Source: Actinophytocola oryzae
GTDB taxonomy: Bacteria > Actinomycetota > Actinomycetes > Mycobacteriales > Pseudonocardiaceae
DNA: 64,000 nucleotides
Assembly: GCF_004364325.1 (NCBI RefSeq)
Contig: NZ_SOCP01000003.1
Location: forward strand, 62,001-126,000
Direction of reading: 5' to 3'
In this document: piece by piece, positions 32,657 through 41,168 of the stretch
How the letters are laid out: each line of letters opens with the position of its first letter
Position numbering within the stretch: the stretch's first letter is position 1
The notes under the pieces: model-generated
Told to the model about the DNA's origin: nothing
Databases searched by the model: none
The model's input: only the letters and a program-made list of their open reading frames with translations
Made by a program: the position numbers and the translations under genes

Positions 32657-33859
32657 ATGCGGGTCGTTCTTCCTGTCGTCACGGCGGTTCTGGTGCTCAC
32701 GGGCGGAGTGTCCGCGCCCGGCACGACCGTCCGTCCCGTGCTTTCCGCCGCCGAGGTCATGCCGTTCACGGCGGCCAACTACCTGCGGTGGTCCGGAACC
32801 TACGCCGCCCCGACGGCGGACCCGTGGCGGCCGGGGCCGATCAGGACACCCCGCCACGCGGACTTCGTCGTCGGCCGCACGCACACGACCGTCCAGCAGG
32901 CCGTCAACGCGGCGTTCGCGGCGGGCGGCACGGCACGGCGCTACATCAGGATCCTGCCCGGCACCTACACCGGAACCGTGTTCATCCCGGCGGGCACGCC
33001 GCCGCTGACGATCTACGGCACCGGCAGGCCCGAGGACGTGCGGCTCGAGTACACCCTCGACGCGACCGCCACCCCCGCCGCGTGGGCGGCGCAGGTCAAC
33101 CCGTCCGGCCAGTACGCCGAGGGCGACCCGGCGTGGGAGATGTTCCAGTCCTGTGCCACCAAGACGTCCGCGAACGTGGGCCTGTGCGCGACTGTCGTGT
33201 GGGCACAGGCACCCGACCTCATGCTGCGCGGTCTGACCATCACCAACACGTTGCTGGACACGGTGGACCGCGGCACGCACCAGGCTCTCGCGCTGCGCAC
33301 CGACGCCGACCGCACGCTGTTGGAGAACATGCGCATGGTCAGCAGGCAGGACACGTTCCTCGCCAACGCGGACGACCCGGCGCGCATCGCGCGTGTCGTG
33401 GTGCGGGACAGCTACGTCGAGGGTGACACGGACTTCGTGTTCGGGCGTGCCGCCGCGGTGTTCGAGCGCACCCGGTTCCACCTGGTGTCGAGCAGGAAGC
33501 CGTCCGGCGGCGTCATCTTCGCACCCAACACCGCGCCGGACTTCCCCTACGGGTTCCTCGTGCGGCACTGCTGGCTCACCGCCGACGAGGCCTACCAGGC
33601 CGCGCCGACCGGACACTTCGGCCGCGCGTGGGACCAGGGTGCGAGCACGACCGGCTACCTGCCGGGCATCACGCCCAACGGACAGCTCGTCATCCGCGAC
33701 TCCTACCTCGGCGCCGGGTTCGACACCGCCGCGCCGTGGTCGCCCGCGGCGACGACCTCGCGGCCGTTCTCGGCACGCGTCGACGAGGAGCGGGATCTCG
33801 ACGACGTCGACCACAACCGCCTCTGGGAGTACGCGAACGGCGGCGAGAGCGCGAGCTGA
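32657..33859 (+). CDS. Secreted pectinesterase (CE8)
   Basis: A 400-residue exported pectin methylesterase. Residues 1-20 form a signal peptide (VVLPVVTAVLVLTGGVSAPG). The right-handed beta-helix carries CE8 signatures: RTHTTVQQAVNAAFAAGG near the start, the Gln/Asp catalytic region in SRQDTFLA, the nucleophile region in YVEGDTDFVFG, and FGRAWDQG with the conserved Arg/Trp. Starts at ATG 32657. It removes methyl esters from plant pectin outside the cell and fits the plant-polymer-degrading gene set here. The gene stands alone between the SIR2 island and the P450 gene. Confidence 0.93.
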   Translation: MRVVLPVVTAVLVLTGGVSAPGTTVRPVLSAAEVMPFTAANYLRWSGTYAAPTADPWRPGPIRTPRHADFVVGRTHTTVQQAVNAAFAAGGTARRYIRILPGTYTGTVFIPAGTPPLTIYGTGRPEDVRLEYTLDATATPAAWAAQVNPSGQYAEGDPAWEMFQSCATKTSANVGLCATVVWAQAPDLMLRGLTITNTLLDTVDRGTHQALALRTDADRTLLENMRMVSRQDTFLANADDPARIARVVVRDSYVEGDTDFVFGRAAAVFERTRFHLVSSRKPSGGVIFAPNTAPDFPYGFLVRHCWLTADEAYQAAPTGHFGRAWDQGASTTGYLPGITPNGQLVIRDSYLGAGFDTAAPWSPAATTSRPFSARVDEERDLDDVDHNRLWEYANGGESAS

Positions 33860-33913
33860 ACCGTTCGGCGGCTTGTCCCCGGGGTCGGTAGGCGGGAGCC
33901 TGTCCTGGGGCGA

Positions 33914-35020
33914 GTGGGCGGGAAGGCTGTGGACGAACTCCAGGCGATCGACGAGCTCCACGCGCGGCACGGGCCGGTGTTCCGGCGCAGACCCGGCGTG
34001 CTCTACGTGGCGGAACCCGCGATGGCGAAGGCGGTGCTCGCCAACGAGGACGGGCGGTACCACGAGCACTCCGACTTCTTCCGCACCAGCAAGGGCACCT
34101 TCGGCCCACGCGAGGCGCAGCTGGTGATCGGCAGGGCGACACGGGAGCTGCTGAGCACGCACTGGGCCACCCACCCCTGCGACCCCGAGCGGCTCGGTCC
34201 GGTCAGCGAGTGGCCGGACGCCGGGAACCTGTTGTTGTACAACAGTTTCCGCGACGTGCTCGTCCCGGAGGGTGAGCTGCGCGTGCTCGTCGACCAGGTG
34301 GTGCGCCACGCGGTCCTCGCGGGCCGGACGCAACGGCGCGTACCGCTGGCCACGTTGCGCACCAGGGTACGCAGGGCACTCGTCGGCGAACTGTCGCGGC
34401 GGCGTGCCCTCGGCACCCGGCCGCCGAGGGATTTCCTCGACGTGCTGGCCGCCGCGGCGCCGGAGGGCTCGTCGTACACGGCGCTGGCCGAGCTGTCGGA
34501 GGTGTACCTGTCCTGCGTGGTCGCGGTCGCAGGCCAGCTCGGGTTCCTGCTCGGCTGGTCGGTGTACCTGCTCGGCACCAACCCCGACGCGGACCCCACC
34601 CCCGCGAACGTGGTGCGCGAGGCGTTGCGGCTGTGGCCGGTGACGTGGAACTTCGCCCGCTCCCCCGCGACCGACCACCAGCTGGGCGACGTGCCGGTCA
34701 CGACGGCCGACGAGGTGGTCGTGTGCGGCTACCTCGTGCACCGGGACGCCCGCCACTGGCCCGACCCGGACGCGTTCCGTCCGGACCGGTGGGTGCACGA
34801 ACCGCAGGGCGCCTCGACGGCGTTCATCCCGTTCGGCTGGGGTGAGCACAGCTGCGCGGCGGGGGCGTTCGCGGTCCGGGTCGTCGAGGACGTCCTGCGG
34901 CTGCTGCCGCCTGACCGGCAGGTGGAGGCGCACGAGGACCGTCCACGCGTGGCCGCGGCTCTCGCCCCACCCGCCTTCACGCTGCGACCGCGTTCTGGTC
35001 TGGACCACCGAGTGGTATAG
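33914..35020 (+). CDS. Atypical cytochrome P450
   Basis: A 368-residue P450-like protein. The heme-ligand motif FIPFGWGEHSCAAG is present, as is the K-helix ExxR in REALRLWPVTW, and the PERF-like region is DPDAFRPDRW. The I-helix position reads VVAVAGQLGFLLGW, without the Asp/Glu-Thr pair used for oxygen activation. This loss is known in P450s with unusual chemistry such as rearrangements or peroxide use. The protein is shorter than usual (about 400). The GTG 33914 start is uncertain; GTG 33929, next to GGAAGG, is an alternative. No ferredoxin gene is adjacent. Substrate unknown. Confidence 0.82.
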   Translation: MGGKAVDELQAIDELHARHGPVFRRRPGVLYVAEPAMAKAVLANEDGRYHEHSDFFRTSKGTFGPREAQLVIGRATRELLSTHWATHPCDPERLGPVSEWPDAGNLLLYNSFRDVLVPEGELRVLVDQVVRHAVLAGRTQRRVPLATLRTRVRRALVGELSRRRALGTRPPRDFLDVLAAAAPEGSSYTALAELSEVYLSCVVAVAGQLGFLLGWSVYLLGTNPDADPTPANVVREALRLWPVTWNFARSPATDHQLGDVPVTTADEVVVCGYLVHRDARHWPDPDAFRPDRWVHEPQGASTAFIPFGWGEHSCAAGAFAVRVVEDVLRLLPPDRQVEAHEDRPRVAAALAPPAFTLRPRSGLDHRVV

Positions 35021-35070
35021 ACCATACACTGAGCGTGACTTTTTCCCTAACCTGCAAGGGAGTGTCACGC

Positions 35071-36177
35071 ATGTCCGCACGTAGAACAGTGCTGTTCACC
35101 GTCGCGCTGGCGGTCACCTCGGTGGTGGGAGCGCTGCCGACGGCGCAGGCCGCGCCCGAACCCACGGTGTGGCAACAGATGCTCGCCCAGCAACCGTTCG
35201 TCCACGCCGCCGAGGTCGTCCAGGCCGAGGTGGACAGGGGCGACTACCCCGGTTTCGCCGGCCTCGTGCTCGAGCCGGACCACGTGGCCCTGTGGTGGAA
35301 GGGCACCGTCCCTTCGGCGATCGACGAGGCGATCGCCAGGGCCGGGAAACCCGTGAAGATAGAGCGGGCCGCCCACTCGAACGGCGAGCTACGAGCCGCC
35401 GCCGCGGTGATCGAGGCAAGGCGCGGCGAGAAGTCACCGGTGCACGCCATCAAGATCCCGGCCGACGGCAGCGGCCTGGTCCTCGGCACGACCTCCGCCG
35501 CCGCGACGCGGGCGTTCACGTCGATGGTCGACGTGCCGGTGCGCACGGTCGTGGAGGAGCCGCTCGCCCCGGTGTCGCGGCAGAACGACAGCCCGCCGTG
35601 GAAGGGCGGCGCGACGATCGTGCTCGGCGGCACCGCCGCGTGCACGTCCGGCTTCTCCGTCCGCAACGGCGACAACGCGCGTTTCCTGCTGACCGCGGGC
35701 CACTGCGGCAGCCCCGGCGCACGGGTGACCGACCCGACCGGCGAGTTCATCGGCAACATCGGCGCCAAGCACAGTGATCACGACATCCTGCTGATCCCGA
35801 CCGGCAACGTCGTGAACCAGCAGTACCTCGGCAACGGTGACAGCAACACCACCACGCCCGTGCAGGGCTGGGGTGACGTCTTCACCAACGAGATCCTGTG
35901 CCAGTCCGGCGTCACGAGCGCGCGGGAGACCGGCGGCCCGGTGTGCAACATCAAGGTCCTGTTCTTCTACGCCGACCGCGAGGACCTCGTGGAGGGCGAG
36001 CAGATGAACGGCCAGCCCGCCGCGCGGCCGGGCGACAGCGGCGGACCGGTGTACGGGCCGTCGTCGGCGGGCGGCGTGATCGCCAAGGGCACGGTCACGC
36101 GGACCGCGGGCGCACGCATCGGCTTCCAGGACTTCCGCACCGCGAACCGGGACTTCGGGGTCTACATCCCGCTGTGA
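35071..36177 (+). CDS. Secreted trypsin-like serine protease (S1 family)
   Basis: A 368-residue exported chymotrypsin-fold protease starting at ATG 35071, with AAGGGAG eight bases upstream. Signal peptide residues 1-27 (TVALAVTSVVGALPTAQA). A pro-region of about 130 residues follows, with repeats of AAAAVIEARRG and SAAATRAF type helical sequence as in streptogrisin-type zymogens. The triad is visible: His in LLTAGHCGSP, Asp in HSDHDILLI and Ser in PGDSGGPVYG. Paired cysteines around His and in the C-terminal half suggest disulfides. Likely a self-processing digestive protease. Confidence 0.92.
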   Translation: MSARRTVLFTVALAVTSVVGALPTAQAAPEPTVWQQMLAQQPFVHAAEVVQAEVDRGDYPGFAGLVLEPDHVALWWKGTVPSAIDEAIARAGKPVKIERAAHSNGELRAAAAVIEARRGEKSPVHAIKIPADGSGLVLGTTSAAATRAFTSMVDVPVRTVVEEPLAPVSRQNDSPPWKGGATIVLGGTAACTSGFSVRNGDNARFLLTAGHCGSPGARVTDPTGEFIGNIGAKHSDHDILLIPTGNVVNQQYLGNGDSNTTTPVQGWGDVFTNEILCQSGVTSARETGGPVCNIKVLFFYADREDLVEGEQMNGQPAARPGDSGGPVYGPSSAGGVIAKGTVTRTAGARIGFQDFRTANRDFGVYIPL

Positions 36178-36181
36178 GGCC

Positions 36182-37018
36182 CTAGTCGTCGTCCGGGTCC
36201 TCGACCGCCGCACGGCGGTTCTCCGGGGAGTCCAGGTGGTCGATGACGGCGAAGATCGCGCCGCACGGATCCGACAGGACGGCCACTCGGCCCAGCCGGG
36301 TGTCGTGCGGCTCGACCACGATGCCACCGCCGAGGCTCAACGCGCGCACGGCGGTGGCGTCGGTGCCCTCGGCCGGGTCGGCGATGAAGTAGATCAGCCA
36401 GTGGGCCGGGGTGTCCTTCGGGTACTCCGGCCCCATCACGTACCGGTAGAGCACCGGCCTGCCGTCCAGGGACCATTCGGCGTAGTCGATCTCGGCGCCG
36501 TCGCCGAGCTGCTCGCTCCCGTAGCCGAACAGCCGCCGGTAGAACTCGTCGGCGCCGGGGCCGTCGTGGGTCCGCAGGTCGGCGCTCGTGTACGCGCCGA
36601 CGTCGTCGGTGGTGAAGAGCCAGCCGACCGGCGGGGTCCGCAGCACGAGCGGCGCGCCCGCCGGGTCGAGCGCGTAGACCAGGCTGTCCTCCCTGGCCAG
36701 CTCGATGGGTCCGGCGGTGACGTCGCCGCCGAGCTGGCGCACCCGCTCCGCCCCGGACACGGTGTCGCTCACCGTGATGTGCGGCACCCAGCCCGACGGG
36801 CCTTCGGTCGGGTACATGCCCGCGACCGAGAACCCGTCCCGTGTCGCGACGACGTACCGGCCCGTCGCGACGGCCGACTCGACGGTGACGCGGTACTCCC
36901 AGCCCAGCAGCGCCGCGTAGAAGGCCGCGACCCGGTTCTCGTCGTTCGTGGCGAGCTCCACCCAACAGGGTGCGCCCGCGGGTAGTGCCTCCGTGACCGC
37001 TCCGGCCTCGACAACCAT
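36182..37018 (-). CDS. VOC-family protein with two glyoxalase-like domains
   Basis: A 278-residue protein with two vicinal-oxygen-chelate domains in tandem: CWVELATNDENRVAAFYAALLGWEY opens the first and the second repeats the pattern at GADEFYRRLFGYGSEQL, each ending in a beta strand with an acidic residue. No signal peptide. VOC proteins bind metals and act as dioxygenases, glyoxalases or drug-binding resistance proteins; nothing here distinguishes these. Divergent from the SGNH lipase gene, with an inverted repeat (37100-37121) between them. Its stop lies three bases past the convergent S1 protease stop. Confidence 0.87.
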   Translation of the reverse strand: MVVEAGAVTEALPAGAPCWVELATNDENRVAAFYAALLGWEYRVTVESAVATGRYVVATRDGFSVAGMYPTEGPSGWVPHITVSDTVSGAERVRQLGGDVTAGPIELAREDSLVYALDPAGAPLVLRTPPVGWLFTTDDVGAYTSADLRTHDGPGADEFYRRLFGYGSEQLGDGAEIDYAEWSLDGRPVLYRYVMGPEYPKDTPAHWLIYFIADPAEGTDATAVRALSLGGGIVVEPHDTRLGRVAVLSDPCGAIFAVIDHLDSPENRRAAVEDPDDD

Positions 37019-37099
37019 GCACCGCCTCCGATCACGCAGATATCAGCACATTAACCCGCCAGAGTGGATTCATGTTGCCGGGCGGGCGGTTCGTACCCG

Positions 37100-37121
37100 A
37101 ACGTTCTCGGGAGAGAACGTT
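37100..37121. promoter_or_regulatory. Inverted repeat in divergent VOC/lipase promoter region
   Basis: AACGTTCTC (37100-37108) and GAGAACGTT (37113-37121) form a perfect 9-bp inverted repeat with a 4-base spacer. Size and placement suit a dimeric repressor such as a TetR, MarR or PadR protein; no such gene is adjacent. Confidence 0.5.
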
Positions 37122-37204
37122 GACGCAACGGCGCCCATGGCTGACGATGAGCTTGCCTACTCGTGAGTAGTGAGCGTTCACCGTCATCGAAGCCGGGAGA
37201 AGCC

Positions 37205-38050
37205 ATGCCACGTCGTCTCATCGTGTCCGCGGTCGCGGCGCTCACCGCCCTGGGCCTCGCCGCGCCCGCCGCCGCGGCGGAGCCACTGAACTACGTCGCG
37301 CTCGGCGACTCCTACAGCGCCGCGTCCGGGGTGCTGCCCTCCGACCCGTCCGCGCCGCTGCTGTGCCTGCGCTCGAGCCTCAACTACCCGCACGTGATCG
37401 CGTCGTCGACCGGCGCGCGGCTCACGGACGTGACCTGTGGCGCGGCGGAGACCAAGCACTTCGCGTCCGCGCAGTACCCCGGCGTGCCACCGCAGCTCGC
37501 CGCGGTCGGCGCGGACACCGACGTGGTGACGATGACGATCGGCGGCAACGACAGCGGCGTGTTCATCGGCGCGATCCTGGCGTGCGGCTCGGCGGGGATC
37601 GTCACGCTCGGCCATGGCAGCCCGTGCAGGAACATCTACGGGTCCTACTTCGAGAACACCGTCCGCAACACGACCTACCCGGCGCTGGTGGCCGCGCTCC
37701 AGGCCGTGCGGGCCAGGGCACCCGGTGCGGACGTGGCGATCCTGGGCTACCCGTGGATCCTCCCGCCGTCGGTCGGCTGCTTCGACAAGATGCCGATCGC
37801 GACCGGCGACGTGCCGTACGTGCGGTCGCTCCAGGCCACGCTGAACGACGCGATCGCCCGCGCGGCCGCCGCCACGGGTGCCACCTACGTGGACATGAAC
37901 GCCGCGTCCAACGGCCACGACGCCTGCACGCCCGTCGGCACCCGCTGGATAGAGCCGGTCCTGCAGGGCACCAACCCGGTGGTGGTCCACCCGAACGCCC
38001 TCGGCGAGGCCAACATGGCCGCACAGGCGGTCGCGACCCTCGGCCTCTGA
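37205..38050 (+). CDS. Secreted SGNH/GDSL lipase-esterase
   Basis: A 281-residue exported hydrolase. Start ATG 37205 with GGGAGAAG upstream. Signal peptide residues 1-24 (SAVAALTALGLAAPAAAA). Block I is VALGDSYSAASG with the nucleophile Ser, block III is MTIGGNDSG with the Gly/Asn oxyanion residues, and the Asp/His block V region is VVVHPNALGEANMA. Six cysteines suggest three disulfides, as in Streptomyces phospholipase/esterase relatives of this group. It probably releases fatty acids or acyl esters outside the cell. Confidence 0.92.
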   Translation: MPRRLIVSAVAALTALGLAAPAAAAEPLNYVALGDSYSAASGVLPSDPSAPLLCLRSSLNYPHVIASSTGARLTDVTCGAAETKHFASAQYPGVPPQLAAVGADTDVVTMTIGGNDSGVFIGAILACGSAGIVTLGHGSPCRNIYGSYFENTVRNTTYPALVAALQAVRARAPGADVAILGYPWILPPSVGCFDKMPIATGDVPYVRSLQATLNDAIARAAAATGATYVDMNAASNGHDACTPVGTRWIEPVLQGTNPVVVHPNALGEANMAAQAVATLGL

Positions 38051-38070
38051 CCCCCGGGCGCGACCCAACG

Positions 38071-38121
38071 CACTGAAGGACGCCTTCGTAACGCTGAGCG
38101 TAAGGAAGGCGTCCTTCAGTG
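38071..38121. repeat. Dispersed palindromic repeat with 17-bp arms
   Basis: CACTGAAGGACGCCTTC (38071-38087) pairs with its reverse complement at 38105-38121. The 17-base centre holds a smaller ACGCT-G-AGCGT palindrome. Same element as at 16224-16556. It lies 20 bases after the lipase stop and could also act as a terminator. Confidence 0.85.
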
Positions 38122-38189
38122 CACTCCCGGGCCGGGCCGGACCGTCACGCACGGTTCACAAGCGGATACGGGCAAGTTACACTTTTGCT

Positions 38190-38203
38190 GGGAGCGCTCC
38201 CAA
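38190..38203. promoter_or_regulatory. CebR-type operator upstream of LPMO gene
   Basis: TGGGAGCGCTCCCA, an exact match to the palindromic box bound by the LacI-family cellobiose repressor CebR in actinomycetes, 29 bp before the LPMO start. Suggests induction of the LPMO by cello-oligosaccharides. Confidence 0.88.
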
Positions 38204-38232
38204 TATCGCTCTTTCAACGCTGAAGGAGATTC

Positions 38233-38934
38233 GTGGTGAGGAAGCGAAAGTTTCTGATGTTCGGGGTCGCCATGGCGGCGGGCCTCGTCATGGGGCTGGT
38301 CAGTGCCGTACCCGCCAGCGCGCACGGGGCGACGATGATGCCCGGTTCCCGAACCTACCTGTGCTACAAGCACAGCAGGGCGAGCACCGGGGAGATCAAA
38401 CCGACCAACCCGGGCTGCAAGGCGGCGTTCGACAAGGCGGGCGCGACACCGTTCTACAACTGGTTCGCGGTATTGCGGTCCGACGGTGCGGGACGCATGC
38501 AGGGCTTCATTCCCGACGGGAAGCTGTGTGGCGGCAACGCGACGGTGTACGACTTCAGCGGGTTCGACACGGCCCGCTCCGACTGGCCGGTGACCCACCT
38601 GACGGCAGGCCGCAGCATCCAGGTCCGCTACAACATGTGGGCGGCCCACCCGGGCCGGTTCGACCTGTACATCACCAACAGCACCTACAGCCCGACCCAG
38701 CCGCTGCGCTGGAGCAACATCAACAGCACGCCGTTCAGCAGCGTGGTGAACCCACCCTCGTCCGGCTCGGTCGGTAGCGAGGAGGGGGCCTACACCTGGA
38801 ACGCGACGCTGCCGTCCGGCATCTCCGGCAGGCACATCATCTACTCGGTGTGGACCCGCTCCGACAGCACCGAGACGTTCTACGGCTGCTCGGACGTCGT
38901 CTTCGACGGCGGCAGCGGCAACGTCACCTACTAG
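38233..38934 (+). CDS. AA10 lytic polysaccharide monooxygenase
   Basis: A 233-residue exported copper monooxygenase that cleaves crystalline polysaccharides oxidatively. The GTG 38233 start follows GAAGGAG. The signal peptide ends ...AVPASA, so the mature protein starts His-Gly-Ala-Thr-Met, with His1 of the copper brace; the second His is probably in NMWAAHPGRFDLYI, and the axial aromatic is near the C-terminal ETFYGCSDVVF. No carbohydrate-binding module follows. The upstream CebR-type box suggests the target is cellulose and not chitin. Confidence 0.93.
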   Translation: MVRKRKFLMFGVAMAAGLVMGLVSAVPASAHGATMMPGSRTYLCYKHSRASTGEIKPTNPGCKAAFDKAGATPFYNWFAVLRSDGAGRMQGFIPDGKLCGGNATVYDFSGFDTARSDWPVTHLTAGRSIQVRYNMWAAHPGRFDLYITNSTYSPTQPLRWSNINSTPFSSVVNPPSSGSVGSEEGAYTWNATLPSGISGRHIIYSVWTRSDSTETFYGCSDVVFDGGSGNVTY

Positions 38935-38944
38935 TGGTCGACCA

Positions 38945-38970
38945 CGCGCCCCGTCGGCGGCCGGGGCGCG
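38945..38970. terminator. Terminator after LPMO gene
   Basis: 9-bp perfect stem CGCGCCCCG (38945-38953) with CGGGGCGCG (38962-38970), 8-base loop, 10 bases after the LPMO stop. Confidence 0.75.
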
Positions 38971-38996
38971 TTCTCGGTGGCACTACCCTGTAGGTC

Positions 38997-39842
38997 GTGA
39001 CCTCGCCGCTCGTCGAGCTGCACGACGACCGGCTCGAACCGCACGGCGTCCGGCTGTACCTCAAGCGCGACGACCTCCTCCACCGCGACGTGCCCGGCAA
39101 CAAGTGGCGCAAGCTCAGGCACAACCTCGCCGCGGCGACCGAGCAGGGCCACACGCGGCTGCTGACCTTCGGCGGCGCCTACTCCAACCACCTCCGCGCG
39201 GTCGCGGCGGCCGGACGGACCTTCGGCCTCACGACCGTGGGCGTGGTCCGCGGCGAGGAGCACCTGCCGCTCAACGACTCGCTGGCGTTCGCGACAGCCC
39301 GGGGCATGCACCTGACCTACCTGGACCGCGCCACCTACCGGCGCAAGACCGAGCCCGCCGTCCTCGCCGCACTGGTCGACGAGTTCGGCCCGTGCTTCGT
39401 CATCCCGGAGGGCGGCGCGAACGCCCACGGCGTACGCGGTTGCGCCGAACTGCCCGGCGAGCTGGACGTCGACTTCGACGTCGTCTGCGTCGCCTGCGGC
39501 ACGGGCACCACGCTCGCGGGCGTCGCGGCGGGCCTGCGTGACGGCGGTCGTGCGCTCGGTTTCGCCGTGCTCAGGGGCGGCTTCCTCGACGAGGACGTGC
39601 GACTCCTGCAAGAACGGACCTTCGGCGTGGCACGCACGAACTGGTCCGTCGACCACGACTTCCACTTCGGCGGCTACGCGAGACGGACCCCCGAGCTGGA
39701 CGAGTTCGTCGCCGACTTCACGGCACGGCACGCCGTGGTCCTCGACCGCGTCTACGAGGCCAAGATGATGTACGGCCTGCTGTCCCGCGTGCGGGCGGGT
39801 GCCTTCGCCGAGGGCACCCGCATCGTCGCGGTCCTGGGCTGA
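38997..39842 (+). CDS. D-cysteine desulfhydrase / ACC deaminase-like PLP enzyme
   Basis: A 281-residue fold-type II PLP enzyme. LYLKRDDLLHRDVPGNKWRKLRHNL near the N-terminus holds the PLP lysine (in GNKWRKL, as in ACC deaminase and D-cysteine desulfhydrase). FGGAYSNHLRAVAAAG is the conserved SNH segment and ACGTGTTLAGVAAGL binds the cofactor phosphate. It is shorter than typical members (about 330). Start GTG 38997. It may degrade D-cysteine or a related D-amino acid or deaminate ACC; sequence alone does not decide. No sulfur metabolism genes adjoin. Confidence 0.85.
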   Translation: MTSPLVELHDDRLEPHGVRLYLKRDDLLHRDVPGNKWRKLRHNLAAATEQGHTRLLTFGGAYSNHLRAVAAAGRTFGLTTVGVVRGEEHLPLNDSLAFATARGMHLTYLDRATYRRKTEPAVLAALVDEFGPCFVIPEGGANAHGVRGCAELPGELDVDFDVVCVACGTGTTLAGVAAGLRDGGRALGFAVLRGGFLDEDVRLLQERTFGVARTNWSVDHDFHFGGYARRTPELDEFVADFTARHAVVLDRVYEAKMMYGLLSRVRAGAFAEGTRIVAVLG

Positions 39843-39893
39843 CTCGTACTTTCGTCCGATCACGGCCGCCTGCGCGGCCCGTACCATGAATCG

Positions 39894-41024
39894 GTGTTCG
39901 ACCTTCTTCGGTCCGTGTGGCGGGAGCCGCGGCCCACCCCCGGCCCGCCCCGGCTGTGGTGGGACTGGGTGCTGGTCTCGGTGCTGGCGACGGCCGCACT
40001 CCTCGAGGGGCTGCTGCGCCAGGACCTGTCGTGGCGCGTGCTGTCGCTCGTCATCTGCGTCGGGCTGGTCGCGACGTTGCTGTGGCGGCGGTCGCGGCCC
40101 CTGCTGATGGTCGCCATCGCGTTCGGGGTCTGCATGCTGGGCTCGGTCGTCGTCGGCGGCGACTTCCCGAAACAGGACGTCCTCGTCTACCTGGTGTTGC
40201 TGCCCTTCTCGCTGCTGCGGTGGGGATCCGGGCGCGACGCGGTGCTCGGTGCCGCGCTCATCCTCGCCAAGATCGGCTTCTCCGGCCTGCTCGGCTACCT
40301 GTCGCCCGGTGACACGCTCGCGGGTGTCGTCGTGGTCTTCGCGGTCATGGCGATCGGCGCCGCGTTCCGGTACCGGACGCGGGCACGGGCCCGCGAGCTG
40401 GACCAGGCGAAGCTGCTCGAACGCGAACGCTTGGCCCGCGACCTGCACGACACGGTCGCCCACCACGTCTCGGCCATGGCGATCCGCGCCCAGGCAGGCA
40501 TCGCGACGGCCGCCACCGACCCGAACGCCGCCGTCGACGCACTGAAGATCATCGACGCCGAGGCGGCCCGAGCCCTCGACGAGATGCGCGGCATGGTCCG
40601 CATCCTGCGCACCGAGGACCCCGTGGCACTCACACCGGGCCCCCGCCTCACCGACCTCGAACGACTCGCGTCGACCAGCGATCCCAGGGTGGAGGTGACC
40701 GTCGAGGGCGGGGCGCAGGCAGTGGCGTCGCCGGTGGGCGCGGCGGTGTTCCGGCTGGCGCAGGAGGCCGTCACGAACGCCAGGCGCCACGCACGGCACG
40801 CGACCCGCATCGAGGTAAGGGTGGTCGTCGACGACACGTCGGTGCACGTCCGGGTCAGCGACGACGGCGAGCCGGGTCTGCTGCGCCCGTCCGGCGCCCC
40901 GGGCTACGGTCTCACCGGCATGATCGAACGCGCGAGCCTGCTGGGCGGCACCTGCGAGGCAGGCCCGAACGCGGACCGGGGATGGACGGTGAACGCCGTG
41001 CTACCGAGAACCGGCGTCTCGTGA
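39894..41024 (+). CDS. NarL-type sensor histidine kinase
   Basis: A 376-residue membrane histidine kinase. About four hydrophobic segments fill residues 25-155 (VLVSVLATAALLEG, VLSLVICVGLVATLLW, LLMVAIAFGVCMLGSVVV, LAGVVVVFAVMAIGAAF). A HisKA_3 dimerisation domain follows with the phospho-acceptor His in ERLARDLHDTVAHHVSAMAI, then a HATPase domain (FRLAQEAVTNARRHARHAT, VSDDGEPG, GYGLTGMIERASLLGG). It pairs with the response regulator 144 bp downstream. The signal is unknown. Confidence 0.92.
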   Translation: MFDLLRSVWREPRPTPGPPRLWWDWVLVSVLATAALLEGLLRQDLSWRVLSLVICVGLVATLLWRRSRPLLMVAIAFGVCMLGSVVVGGDFPKQDVLVYLVLLPFSLLRWGSGRDAVLGAALILAKIGFSGLLGYLSPGDTLAGVVVVFAVMAIGAAFRYRTRARARELDQAKLLERERLARDLHDTVAHHVSAMAIRAQAGIATAATDPNAAVDALKIIDAEAARALDEMRGMVRILRTEDPVALTPGPRLTDLERLASTSDPRVEVTVEGGAQAVASPVGAAVFRLAQEAVTNARRHARHATRIEVRVVVDDTSVHVRVSDDGEPGLLRPSGAPGYGLTGMIERASLLGGTCEAGPNADRGWTVNAVLPRTGVS

Positions 41025-41168
41025 AAGGATGCCCGGAACGCCAGCCCACCTGCGACTGGACGCACGAGTGGGACTCTCGCACGGGTTTCACACGGGTCCG
41101 GGGAGCAGGACGACCGGTTCGCTCGTTGCCATGTGGATAGCGTCGGGCAGGGCGGGCGAGGGGGTGAC

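Noticed and set aside
32594..35080. 828-codon minus-strand frame opposite the pectinesterase and P450 genes
   Set aside because: Spans two real genes with visible catalytic motifs; low-complexity Arg/Val/Gly sequence.
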